NCBI GenBank assembly: GCA_963730995.1
Contig: CAVSUB010000002.1
Span: forward strand, 930,001 to 994,000
Length of the DNA: 64,000 nucleotides
Direction: 5' to 3'
Source: CAVSUB01 sp963730995
GTDB taxonomy: Bacteria; Acidobacteriota; Vicinamibacteria; Vicinamibacterales; 2-12-FULL-66-21
Part shown: one piece after another, positions 1-8,649 of the stretch
Layout of the letters: each line of letters begins with the position of its first letter
How positions within the stretch are numbered: the first letter of the stretch is position 1
Notes under the pieces: model-generated
Seen by the model: the letters and a program-made list of their open reading frames with translations, nothing else
Database searches by the model: none
What the model was told of the DNA's origin: nothing
Position numbers and translations under genes: made by a program

Positions 1-2906
1 TCTTTGAATATCACCGCAACAAGGCGCTCAACTCCAACACGTTCTTCGGTGAGCGAGCCGGGCTCGATCGCCCGCCGTTTGTCCAGAACAATTTCGGCGG
101 TGCGTTGGGCGGCCCTCTGCTGAAGGACAAGCTGTTCTTCTTTGGGAACTACGAAGGGTACCGGAATCGCGAAGGCGTGCTCTTCCGCCGCACCGTGCCC
201 ACGGTGGCGATGCGACAGGGGGATTTTTCGGATTACCGGAACGTGGCGACCGGCGCCGTCGTGCCCATCTACGATCCGTGGACGCAGTGCGGCATCAACA
301 ACCCTGGCACGGGCAGCTATAACGGCGACTGCGGGGTGGTACCCAACCGTCTGCAGTTCCCGGGCAATATCGTCCCGGCCAGCCGGATCAGCCCGATTGC
401 GCAGAAGCTCCTGGCCTTTCCCATCTACGCCGACCCCACGGTGTCCGGCCGCTGGGTCCCCAACAATTTCGAGCGGAACGTCTCGACCGGCGGGGACAAC
501 GATCAGTACAACATTCGCGCCGACTACAACCTGAGAAAGAACCAGCGCCTTATCGGCCGCTACACGCGCTGGGAATCCAGCAACCTTCCGGTCGACACCT
601 ACGGCAACGGTCAGACCAACGGAGATCCGTACTCACCCGAGCACTTCATTACGACGCAGGTGATGATTGCCGACACGCTCACGCTCAACTCGTCGACGGT
701 CGTAGACGTGCGGTTTGGGCTCCTGCATTGGGACTACGATCGCACGCCGGGCAACCTCGGGATAAACCTTGTGTCCAACTTCGGGCTGCCGACGGTACCA
801 TACGGCCAGATTTCGGAACGCAGTGGAATCCCGGGAATGGAAACGATTCCAAGCATCGGGGCCGGCCAGAACCAGGTCATCGGCACAGGTCTGATCCTGG
901 GCAACGACTATACGTATTCGTTCACGCCGACGCTCACCAAGATTTTCGGCAAGCACACGCTGAAGGCGGGCGCGAACATCCTGCAGGCTGAAGTCAACTA
1001 CTTTCAGAACAACAACACGGGGGGCACCTTCACATTCACCAACGCGCCGACGGCGCTCGATGGAACGAATCCGGGTTCAACGGGGGATCCCTTCGCATCG
1101 TTCATGATCGGCCAGCCGACGGGCGGCACGTATCAGTCATCCAGTTTTACGTACGGTCGCTCGAGGTACCAGGCCTACTTCGCCGAGGATTCGTGGCAGC
1201 TCAATTCACGTCTGACCGTGACCGGCGGCTTGCGCCTGGAGTCTCCGGGCGCGTACACGGAGACCGCCGACAGGCTCGCGACCTTCAACCCCGATCTTCC
1301 CAACCCGCTTCTGGCGGGGCGGACGAACCCCGAAACGGGAAAGCCGTTCATCGGTGCGTTCGAGCTGGTGGCGAGCGACACGCAACCCGAGCGCAGTCTA
1401 AGGAAGAATCCCCTGCAGGTTGCGCCGCGTATCGGCGCAGCGTATCGCATCACGGACGCCACGGTCCTGCGCGCCGGCGGTGGGCGGTTCTACGTGCCCT
1501 CGACAACGCGCTTTCAAGATGGGCCGACCAACAACCCGGTGAACAATAGAACGAACAACATCGCGACCAGCATCGACAACAACCGCACGTTCTTCACCGA
1601 CCTGAGCAACCCGTTTCCGACGGGCGTCGACAACTTTCCGGGCCGCGACCCTAGCTTCCAGCAGGTTCTGCTCGGAGGCACCGCCACCCAGTTCTACCGC
1701 GATGAGGACGGGTATCCGGGCCGATCGCTGCAATTCAACGTCGCGCTGCAGCATCAATTCTCGAATACCTTTTCGGCCGAGGTTGCGTATACCGGCCTGC
1801 GCGGCACGCATCTCCCCAATACCCTGAATATCAATCAGCTGGGGCGCGAGTTCATCGATCGCGCCGCGAATGACACGAGCGTGTGCAGCCTGACGGGAAA
1901 CGTGGTTATTCCGCAGGGTCAGCCCGGGTACACGTCTTCACAGCGCGACACATGCTACGGGGCGTTCTTGCGCCAGACTGTGCCGAATCCTCTCGCGGGG
2001 GCGGTTCGCGAGGGCGCCTTGTCGACGCCTACGGTTCAGCGCGCGCTTCTGCTCGTCCAGTTCCCGCAGTACACGTCGGCGAACCGGCAGGGATACTTCG
2101 GCAAGAGCAGCTATAACGCGTTGCAGCTGCGGGCGGACAAACGGTTCGGCGCTGGCGGCCTCGTGAGCGCGAATTACACGTTCTCCAGGAACTACGGCAA
2201 TGTCGAGACGGTGACAGGCTGGCTGGAGAATTCGGGGCAGCCGGCCGCAGGGTATCAGACCAACAATCTTTCAACGGAGATGGCGCTGAGCAGCTTCGAT
2301 GCCCGGCACCGGCTCGTGGTCAACTACGTTCTGGATCTGCCATTCGGCGAAGGCAAGCGGTTCGGGAGCGGCGCGACCGGGGTTCTGGGGATGCTGATCA
2401 GCGGATGGACTCTGAACGGCGTCACGACGCTTCAAGCGGGCTTCCCTCTCGGATTTACCGCGACTCCCAACCTGATCGGGTCCGGGTATGGATTGCGGCC
2501 GAACGTCGATCCGAACTGCGACAAGAAGATCGACGGATCGGCGTTGGATCGGCTGAACAAGTGGTTCAACACCAGCTGCTTCAGCGTACCCAACGCCGGG
2601 TTTGTCGCCGGCGATCCGTCCACGAATCCGGGACTGAGGTGGCAGCTCGGGAACGAGCCGCGCACCGATCCCGATTTGCGTGGGCAGGGCGTCAACAACT
2701 GGAATCTTGCCATCGCCAAACGGACGAGCATTCATCGCGGCGTAGATCTCACATTGCGCGCGGAGGCGTTCAACCTCTTCAACCGCGTGCAGTTTGGCCC
2801 GCCGAACACGCAGGCGACCACGGCCGCGAACAGCACGTTCGGTCAGGTCACGACACAGGTGAACCAGCCTCGATTGATGCAACTGGCGTTTCGGCTGACG
2901 TTTTGA
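1..2906 (+). CDS. TonB-dependent receptor, Oar-like (5' end missing)
   Basis: The reading frame is open from base 3, so the gene begins before the window; 967 residues are visible. It encodes most of an outer-membrane TonB-dependent receptor: the end of the plug domain (GGALGGPLLKDKLFFFGNYE, typical of Acidobacteriota receptors), then a long beta-barrel with repeated aromatic-ending strands, ending in LMQLAFRLTF with the C-terminal Phe expected for outer-membrane barrels. The substrate cannot be told from sequence; receptors of this family import glycans, chelates or other large solutes. The N-terminal carboxypeptidase-like domain lies outside the window. A lactonase gene follows after 169 bp. 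Confidence 0.93.
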   Translation, partial: FEYHRNKALNSNTFFGERAGLDRPPFVQNNFGGALGGPLLKDKLFFFGNYEGYRNREGVLFRRTVPTVAMRQGDFSDYRNVATGAVVPIYDPWTQCGINNPGTGSYNGDCGVVPNRLQFPGNIVPASRISPIAQKLLAFPIYADPTVSGRWVPNNFERNVSTGGDNDQYNIRADYNLRKNQRLIGRYTRWESSNLPVDTYGNGQTNGDPYSPEHFITTQVMIADTLTLNSSTVVDVRFGLLHWDYDRTPGNLGINLVSNFGLPTVPYGQISERSGIPGMETIPSIGAGQNQVIGTGLILGNDYTYSFTPTLTKIFGKHTLKAGANILQAEVNYFQNNNTGGTFTFTNAPTALDGTNPGSTGDPFASFMIGQPTGGTYQSSSFTYGRSRYQAYFAEDSWQLNSRLTVTGGLRLESPGAYTETADRLATFNPDLPNPLLAGRTNPETGKPFIGAFELVASDTQPERSLRKNPLQVAPRIGAAYRITDATVLRAGGGRFYVPSTTRFQDGPTNNPVNNRTNNIATSIDNNRTFFTDLSNPFPTGVDNFPGRDPSFQQVLLGGTATQFYRDEDGYPGRSLQFNVALQHQFSNTFSAEVAYTGLRGTHLPNTLNINQLGREFIDRAANDTSVCSLTGNVVIPQGQPGYTSSQRDTCYGAFLRQTVPNPLAGAVREGALSTPTVQRALLLVQFPQYTSANRQGYFGKSSYNALQLRADKRFGAGGLVSANYTFSRNYGNVETVTGWLENSGQPAAGYQTNNLSTEMALSSFDARHRLVVNYVLDLPFGEGKRFGSGATGVLGMLISGWTLNGVTTLQAGFPLGFTATPNLIGSGYGLRPNVDPNCDKKIDGSALDRLNKWFNTSCFSVPNAGFVAGDPSTNPGLRWQLGNEPRTDPDLRGQGVNNWNLAIAKRTSIHRGVDLTLRAEAFNLFNRVQFGPPNTQATTAANSTFGQVTTQVNQPRLMQLAFRLTF

Positions 2907-2943
2907 TCACAGAGTCACTTGTGCTGGCGTACGGCGGGGTCTT

Positions 2944-3027
2944 CCGCCTTCGCTAAAGCTACGGCGGACCACCGTAGCCTTGGCGAAGGTGGTCAGACCC
3001 AGCCTGGACGGGCCTGAAGGCCCGTCC
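2944..3027. repeat. Intergenic double inverted repeat, possible terminator
   Basis: Two hairpins lie between the TonB receptor and the lactonase. The first has 24-nt arms at 2944-2967 and 2969-2992 with a few mismatches. The second is perfect: GGACGGGCC (3006-3014), loop TGAA, GGCCCGTCC (3019-3027). There is no U-tract, so intrinsic termination is only possible. The structure looks like a mobile palindromic intergenic repeat. Confidence 0.7.
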
Positions 3028-3075
3028 CTACGCGACGACACAAGTGAACCATAAACCAAAATCCCGAGGCCGATC

Positions 3076-4140
3076 GTGCGACAGCCCCTTCCCACCGATC
3101 CGAACCCTGTGCTCGATTTCGGTATCGACAAAGCGGATCTTCGCTACATTGGTAACGATCTGCAGCGGCCCGAATGCATTCTCGCCGAGCCGGACGGCGT
3201 GCTCTGGGTTGCCGATGCCCGCGGCGGCGTGATGAGAATCGCGCCGGACGGCAGCCAAAACCTGATTACGCAAAGGAGCTCGGCGCTGTTCGAGACGGCT
3301 GGCACCGAAGCCGCGCGCTATCTCAATGGCACGCTGCCGAACGGCCTCGCCTTCACGCGCAACGGCGAGTTCCTCATCTCGAATTTCGGCACGGACTGCC
3401 TCGAGGTGATGTCGCGTGACGGCTCGACGACGGTGCTCGCAGATCACATCGACGGACAGCCGATCGGCAAGGTCAACTTCGTGCTGCGGGATTCACGGGA
3501 TCGCGTCTGGATCACCGTGTCGACCAGAGTCAAGAACTGGATGCACGCGCTGCGGACGGATCTGACGGATGGCTTTCTCGCCCGATACGACGACGGCCTG
3601 TTTCGGATCGTGGCCGATGGGTTCCAGTTTACCAACGAGATCCGCTTCGACGCGGATGAAGAGTGGCTCTACGTCGTCGAGACGGCAGGCGGTCGCATCA
3701 CCCGACTGCGGATCGACAGCAAAGGTGACGTGCGCACGCGCGAGATTTTCGGGCCCAGTACCCTCGGAACCGGCGCCTGGCCGGACGGCATAGCCTTCGA
3801 TACCTACGGCAACCTGTGGGGGACGTTGGTCTACTCTGACAAGCTGTTCGTCTTGACGCCGAAAGCCGATCTGCGGATCCTGCTCGACGAAGGGAACCCG
3901 ACCAAGGTGGCGGCGCTGGAGCACGCCGTTCGGCGGAACGCAGTTACCGAGGATGTGCTGTTCGCGACCGGGCAGGGGGTCGCGCCCTGGATGTCGAGCG
4001 TTACGTTCGGCGGTCCCGATCTGCGAACCGTCTACATCGGTTCACTTCGAGGTACACGAATCCCGTACTTTCGGGCGCCGGTCGCCGGCCTGCCGATGGT
4101 GCATTGGCATGAAAAGGGCAGTCGCGCAATGATCTTGTGA
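3076..4140 (+). CDS. SMP-30/gluconolactonase-like beta-propeller protein
   Basis: A 354-residue protein starting with GTG, with a GAGG a few bases upstream. It has the six-bladed propeller pattern of the SMP-30/gluconolactonase/LRE family: RPECILAEPDGVLWVADARG near the N-terminus gives the metal-ligand Glu, and later blades repeat the pattern (GLAFTRNGEFLISNFG, PDGIAFDTYGNLWGTL). Such proteins hydrolyse sugar lactones or related esters using a divalent metal. No signal peptide is obvious, so it is probably cytoplasmic. It lies downstream of the TonB receptor in the same direction and may process the imported substrate. Substrate unknown. Confidence 0.85.
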   Translation: MRQPLPTDPNPVLDFGIDKADLRYIGNDLQRPECILAEPDGVLWVADARGGVMRIAPDGSQNLITQRSSALFETAGTEAARYLNGTLPNGLAFTRNGEFLISNFGTDCLEVMSRDGSTTVLADHIDGQPIGKVNFVLRDSRDRVWITVSTRVKNWMHALRTDLTDGFLARYDDGLFRIVADGFQFTNEIRFDADEEWLYVVETAGGRITRLRIDSKGDVRTREIFGPSTLGTGAWPDGIAFDTYGNLWGTLVYSDKLFVLTPKADLRILLDEGNPTKVAALEHAVRRNAVTEDVLFATGQGVAPWMSSVTFGGPDLRTVYIGSLRGTRIPYFRAPVAGLPMVHWHEKGSRAMIL

Positions 4141-4194
4141 GCCGCGCAGAGGTGCGCGCCAATCCGCTCATTCCTACCCAAAGAGGAGCAAGTC

Positions 4195-4461
4195 ATGGCC
4201 TTCATGTTTACCAGGGCGAGAGTCAGGGACTTCAACACTTGGAAGCCCGGATACGATGCTCATCAGCCCGCGCGCAGCGACGCAGGGCTCACAGAGAAGT
4301 ACCTGCTTCGTAATGCGGATGACCCCAACGAGATTTTCATCCTGTTTGAAGCGCAGGATCTCAACCGAGCGAAGACATTTGCCGCATCCGCAGACTTGCG
4401 TGAGAGGATGCAAGAATCTGGCGTGGTCGGCAAGCCAGACATCTACTTCCTCAACAGATAA
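4195..4461 (+). CDS. Small dimeric alpha/beta-barrel (ABM-like) protein
   Basis: An 88-residue protein with a strong ribosome site (AGAGGAG, about 6 bases before ATG). The sequence fits the beta-alpha-beta-beta-alpha-beta pattern of antibiotic-biosynthesis-monooxygenase-like folds: MFTRARVRDFNTWKPGYDAH, then FILFEAQDLNRAKTFAASAD. Related small proteins are monooxygenases, cyclases or stress proteins, and no catalytic residues can be assigned. It stands alone between the lactonase and a convergent gene. Confidence 0.7.
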   Translation: MAFMFTRARVRDFNTWKPGYDAHQPARSDAGLTEKYLLRNADDPNEIFILFEAQDLNRAKTFAASADLRERMQESGVVGKPDIYFLNR

Positions 4462-4615
4462 CGGCCCTTGTCGCGACCGTGGAGAGTTGATCGACGGTCG
4501 CGATGCGACGTGCCGACAAACTCTTCGCCATCTGGTGATGTCCAACGGAGTTCCTCTACAAGAGGAACAGACGGAGGATCCGGGATGCCGAACTTGGCGA
4601 CACCCTCGAGCATCG

Positions 4616-5539
4616 TTATGGCTTGCTGACGGCTTCGAACACCATCGTAACGAACTGCTCGGCGGTGACGGGTCCGTGTCCCCACTTCGCGTCGAATTCC
4701 GCGGTCGGCTTCGCGGCGAGGACATCCGGGAGCGTTTTGCCGGTCTTGACAAGCGCCTGCACACGGTCATGCACGGTGCGCAGCATGTCGCGGTAGTCGC
4801 GCAGGTCGCCGACCGTCGCGATCGGGCCGCGTCCGGGAATCACGGGCTCGATGGCCGCAGGCCGTTGCGAGAAGGCGGTCACGAAATAATCGACGGTCTC
4901 GATCATGCTCGACATGTTCCCACCGCGCGCCGCGTCGATGCGCGGAAAGCCGTCGCTCGTGAACGCCGGTCCCAGGTACAGGATGCCGTTGCCCTCGAAG
5001 TGGATCACTGCATCTGCGTCCGTATAGCCCGGACGTTGGTGGATGATGTGCGTGTCCTCACCCGCGAGGTGCAGCTGCACAACCTGGGAGAATCCCATCA
5101 TCGGCGGCGCCATGCCAGACGCGAGCGTACCTCCAGCGGCCGCGCGGTACAACCGCCCGCTCAGCGCCTCGTGCGCGAGCGTTAGCGCGCCGCGCGTGCC
5201 CCAGCCGCCGTCGGCGAACCGCACCGCCTCGTCGTCATCCATCAGCATCGCGTATTTGACGGCCGGCGCTTTCAGTTCCTGCAGAGTCGCGATGGCCTGT
5301 GTCACGAGCTCTGGCCGCTGCACACCTGCGACGAACGACGCGTCTTCTCGCACCACCAGGACAAGATTCGCTGCCTGATTGGAGATGACGTAGAAGTTCG
5401 GCGCCACCTGCGCCACGCGCGGCGGCTCCGACCTGGTTGGTGCGGACGCGGCGCCCGAACGCAGCTGAGTGAGCGAGCCGGACGCGAACGATAGAAAGAC
5501 GCACGACGCAATCACGCAGCCCCGGTGTCGGTCAGCCAT
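4616..5539 (-). CDS. Metallo-beta-lactamase-fold protein lacking metal ligands (pseudoenzyme)
   Basis: A 307-residue protein with an N-terminal signal peptide (hydrophobic residues about 8-24). The fold is recognisable: VAPNFYVISNQAANLVLVV at the start, GYTDADAVIHFEGNGILYLG in the middle, and PGRGPIATVGDLRDYRDML near the end match the strand, HTDGD and PGHGP regions of exported MBL hydrolases. The zinc ligands are nevertheless gone. The HxHxDH site reads YAMLMDDDEAV, the second-shell His is Tyr (GYTDAD), the bridging Asp is Pro (LGPAF) and the last His is Arg (PGRGP). A zinc hydrolase activity is therefore unlikely. It is divergent from the ECF sigma gene, with an inverted repeat between them. 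Confidence 0.8.
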   Translation of the reverse strand: MADRHRGCVIASCVFLSFASGSLTQLRSGAASAPTRSEPPRVAQVAPNFYVISNQAANLVLVVREDASFVAGVQRPELVTQAIATLQELKAPAVKYAMLMDDDEAVRFADGGWGTRGALTLAHEALSGRLYRAAAGGTLASGMAPPMMGFSQVVQLHLAGEDTHIIHQRPGYTDADAVIHFEGNGILYLGPAFTSDGFPRIDAARGGNMSSMIETVDYFVTAFSQRPAAIEPVIPGRGPIATVGDLRDYRDMLRTVHDRVQALVKTGKTLPDVLAAKPTAEFDAKWGHGPVTAEQFVTMVFEAVSKP

Positions 5540-5587
5540 AACACCCCGTTCAGCGGATTCTAGGTTGAAAATGACCGGATTGAGAAT

Positions 5588-5608
5588 TGACTTCGTCAGG
5601 TGAAGTCA
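5588..5608. promoter_or_regulatory. Inverted repeat in divergent intergenic region, possible operator
   Basis: TGACTTC (5588-5594), 7-nt loop, GAAGTCA (5602-5608). The perfect 7-bp dyad lies between the pseudo-MBL gene and the ECF sigma gene, 50-80 bp from both starts. It could be a regulator site; nothing ties it to a known protein. Confidence 0.35.
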
Positions 5609-5689
5609 TCTGCACGGACCGCCGGTCGTGGTTATCGAATCGTCTCGTCTCCGCGCGAAAAGGTCCTTGCGAGGAGTTCCCCGGTTTCC

Positions 5690-6289
5690 GTGAACCTTTT
5701 GGCCCTTTCTCCGACTACAGCGATAGAGCCGCTTGTGAGGACAACCGAACACAACCCCGCCGCCGACGAACTCCTGGCTATACGGTGCCAGCTGGGTGAA
5801 CCTGCCGCGTTCGAGGATCTGATCGCTCGCTGGCATGCGCCACTCTGGTCGTTCATTCGGCGACTCGTGGGCGACGACGAGTCGGCTCGAGACATCTTTC
5901 AGGATGTCTGGGTACGAGTGATCCGGGGGATCCCGCAACTGCGCGACGGATCCAAGCTTCGAGCCTGGCTCTTCGGTATCACCAGACGGACCGTGATGGA
6001 TCGGCTCCGCAAAGAGTACGCGGAGTCTCCCATCGCCGACGTCGACGTGGATGACATACCGGCGGACGCGTCGTCGCTCGACGCAGAGAATCTCGATGAG
6101 CTCGAGCATGCCCTCGTCGATCTTCCCATCGTCGAGCGGGAAGTGTTGACGCTGTTCTACCTCCAGGAGCTATCGCTGAACGAGGTCGCCGAAGCGTTGA
6201 AGGTGCCCGTAGGAACGATCAAGTCACGGCTGTTTCGGGCGAAGAGACTGCTGCGGCAAGCCGTGACCAAACGAGGCGTACGTTCATGA
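5690..6289 (+). CDS. ECF-type RNA polymerase sigma factor
   Basis: Region 2 is AFEDLIARWHAPLWSFIRRL with SARDIFQDVWVRV (the sigma2 DQD-like segment), and region 4 is LPIVEREVLTLFYLQELSLN followed by the helix-turn-helix VPVGTIKSRLFRAK. The frame is open from 5600, but the GTG at 5690 (GAGGAG about 13 bases upstream) gives a normal 199-residue ECF factor; a GTG at 5735 is also possible. The stop overlaps the next start (ATGA), so the 4-TM protein behind it is translationally coupled and is the likely control partner. Confidence 0.9.
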   Translation: MNLLALSPTTAIEPLVRTTEHNPAADELLAIRCQLGEPAAFEDLIARWHAPLWSFIRRLVGDDESARDIFQDVWVRVIRGIPQLRDGSKLRAWLFGITRRTVMDRLRKEYAESPIADVDVDDIPADASSLDAENLDELEHALVDLPIVEREVLTLFYLQELSLNEVAEALKVPVGTIKSRLFRAKRLLRQAVTKRGVRS

Positions 6290-6783
6290 CGAATCACACA
6301 CCACCCGCTGAGTTAATCGACAATCTGCGCCGTCTCACGCACGCGGAGCTGTCGCGGCCGGCGCGTATGGGATATGTCGGTCTTCTGCTGGGGGCATCCA
6401 CGATGACCGCTATTGTGACCGCGCTGCTGCTCACCGAACGGTCCCTGCCGCCGCGGGCTTCGATCGCTTTCGGCGTCATGGCGGTAATCGGTCTGAGTTG
6501 GGTTGGTTTCGCGGCGTGGGTGCTGGCGCGCAGACGGATCCTGCTGGGCCGTCATCGGGTCGTGGCAGGCCGCATGGCAGTGGCATTCAGCGGCGTGTTC
6601 TGCGTTGGCGCGCTGGCCGTGGGGTATGCGACGTCGAGCCGGAGCGCGATTGCGGCCGCCGCCTTGGGCGTGCTCATGCTTCTGATCGCGACTGCGATGT
6701 TGGTTCGAGCCGGGCGGGATGTCGAGCGTCTGTCGAAGAGGCGCGAGGAGCTCGAACGGCAGCTCGGACGGAGGCTGCAATGA
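6286..6783 (+). CDS. Four-helix membrane protein coupled to sigma factor
   Basis: A 165-residue protein overlapping the sigma gene by 4 bases. It has a short cytoplasmic N-terminus (about 25 residues), four hydrophobic segments at roughly 28-48, 58-80, 94-112 and 119-138, and a charged coiled-coil tail (VERLSKRREELERQLGRRLQ). No HxxxCxxC zinc anti-sigma motif is present. Position argues for a membrane anti-sigma or sensor role; the sequence alone does not prove it. Confidence 0.75.
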   Translation: MTNHTPPAELIDNLRRLTHAELSRPARMGYVGLLLGASTMTAIVTALLLTERSLPPRASIAFGVMAVIGLSWVGFAAWVLARRRILLGRHRVVAGRMAVAFSGVFCVGALAVGYATSSRSAIAAAALGVLMLLIATAMLVRAGRDVERLSKRREELERQLGRRLQ

Positions 6784-6932
6784 GATCGGGATCACTCTTC
6801 CAGTGATTTCCTTAAGGTGCCGAATAGCGTCGCGCTTCAACCGCTTTCTGCTGAGCAGCGCAGCCGGTGCGGAGCTGAGCACCTTGTGGCACGAGTCCAT
6901 CGTGTCGTCAGGCGTACAATGCCGGCAACAAC

Positions 6933-8639
6933 ATGCCTGATCGCACTGGTCCAAAACCCAAGCCCTCCTCGAGCGGATTCGCCATGCTCGGCCTAGACGA
7001 GGCAATCGTGGCGTCGGTCACGTCGCTCGGCTACGAGGAGCCGACTCCGGTTCAGAGCGAGACGATTCCGCTGATGCTGGAGGGGCGCGACCTGCTCGCG
7101 CAGGCGGCAACGGGCACGGGCAAGACGGCGGCGTTCGCACTGCCGATCCTGCACCGGATCTCGGCGCTCGGCGCCGAGGACCGGCGCCGCACGAATGGCC
7201 TCATCCTCGTCCCGACGCGCGAACTGGCCATGCAGGTCGCCGAAGCCGTTCACAAATACGCGCGCGGCGGCCGGCTCACGGTCCTCCCTCTCTACGGCGG
7301 CGCCCCGATGCTCCAGCAGATTCGCGCGCTCGAGCGCGGCGCCAACATCGTGGTCGCGACGCCCGGCCGCGCGCTCGACCACATCAGGCGCGGCACGCTC
7401 AAACTGGATCGGCTCGACGTGCTCATCCTCGACGAGGCGGACGAGATGCTCGACATGGGCTTCGCCGAGGATCTGGATGCCATCCTCGAGGCCACGCCTG
7501 CTGGACGCCAGACGGCGCTCTTCTCGGCAACGATGCCGGCGCGGATTCTGTCGATTGCCGAGCGTCATCTGAAGAATCCCACGCGCCTGGCGATCGCGCG
7601 CGAGGCGCTGGCCGCGGGAAAGCTGCCGCGGGTCCGCCAGGTTGCCTACGTCGTGGCGCGGGCGCACAAGCCGGCATCGCTCGAACGCGTCCTCGAGACC
7701 GAGAACCCCGACTCGGCGCTCGTGTTCTGCCGCACGCGGCTCGAGGTCGATACCCTCGTCGAGATGCTCAACGCGCACGGCCACCGCGCCGAGGCGCTCC
7801 ATGGCGGCATGGAGCAGCGTCTGCGCGACCGCGTGATGGGTCGCTTTCGGGAAGGTAAGGCCGACCTCCTCGTCGCCACCGACGTCGCGGCGCGCGGCCT
7901 CGACATCGAACGCCTGTCGCACGTCATCAACTACGATGTGCCGGCCTCCGCCGAAACGTACGTCCACCGCATCGGCCGGACCGGACGCGCCGGGCGCGGC
8001 GGCACCGCCATCACGCTCGCCGAACCGCGCGAGCACCGCCTGCTCCGTGCCATGGAAGCCGCAACGAAGCAGAAGATCGAGGTTGCGCCGATCCCGACGG
8101 TCGCCGATCTCCGCGCCCGGCGGCTCGAGATCACTCGCGCGGCGCTGCGCGAGCGCTTGCTGGCCGGCGATCTCGATCACACGCGCGTAGTCGTCGAGAC
8201 GCTCGCGAACGAGTTCGACATCGTCGATATCGCTGCCGCCGCCGTCCAGCTGGCGCACGCAGCGTCTGGAGGCGACGGCGACGATCGCGAGATTCCGGCG
8301 GTGAAACCGCCATCACGCGAGGAGCGTTCGTCGCTACCCCGGCAGCCGCTCAAGGCGGCACGCGGCCGCCTGCCGCGCGATCAGGAACGGCGCCCCGCCG
8401 GCGAAGAGATGAGCCGGCTGTTCGTCGGCGCGGGCCGGCGGGCGGGCATTCGGCCTGGCGATCTCGTCGGCGCGATCACTGGCGAAGTCGGCGTCGAATC
8501 GCGCGTGATCGGCGCCATCGAGATCAACGACGGCTTCTCGCTCGTCGAGGTTCCCGAGGCGCTGGCCGACGACGTCATCGACGCGCTGCGCGCGACGAAG
8601 CTTCGCGGGTTGAAAGTCACGGTGCGGCGGGAGCGCTGA
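6933..8639 (+). CDS. DEAD-box ATP-dependent RNA helicase with DbpA-type RNA-binding domain
   Basis: A 568-residue protein. All core motifs are present in order: Q motif (GYEEPTPVQSETIP), motif I AATGTGKT, Ia PTRELA, Ib TPGR, II DEAD, III SAT, V ATDVAARGLDI, VI HRIGRTGRAG. The last 75 residues (from about RLFVGAGRRAGIRPGDLVGA) form a DbpA/CsdA-like RRM that binds structured RNA. It is expected to unwind RNA in ribosome assembly or at low temperature. No clear Shine-Dalgarno precedes the ATG. It is convergent with the GMC gene, 10 bp away. Confidence 0.96.
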   Translation: MPDRTGPKPKPSSSGFAMLGLDEAIVASVTSLGYEEPTPVQSETIPLMLEGRDLLAQAATGTGKTAAFALPILHRISALGAEDRRRTNGLILVPTRELAMQVAEAVHKYARGGRLTVLPLYGGAPMLQQIRALERGANIVVATPGRALDHIRRGTLKLDRLDVLILDEADEMLDMGFAEDLDAILEATPAGRQTALFSATMPARILSIAERHLKNPTRLAIAREALAAGKLPRVRQVAYVVARAHKPASLERVLETENPDSALVFCRTRLEVDTLVEMLNAHGHRAEALHGGMEQRLRDRVMGRFREGKADLLVATDVAARGLDIERLSHVINYDVPASAETYVHRIGRTGRAGRGGTAITLAEPREHRLLRAMEAATKQKIEVAPIPTVADLRARRLEITRAALRERLLAGDLDHTRVVVETLANEFDIVDIAAAAVQLAHAASGGDGDDREIPAVKPPSREERSSLPRQPLKAARGRLPRDQERRPAGEEMSRLFVGAGRRAGIRPGDLVGAITGEVGVESRVIGAIEINDGFSLVEVPEALADDVIDALRATKLRGLKVTVRRER

Positions 8640-8649
8640 TCGCGAGCGT

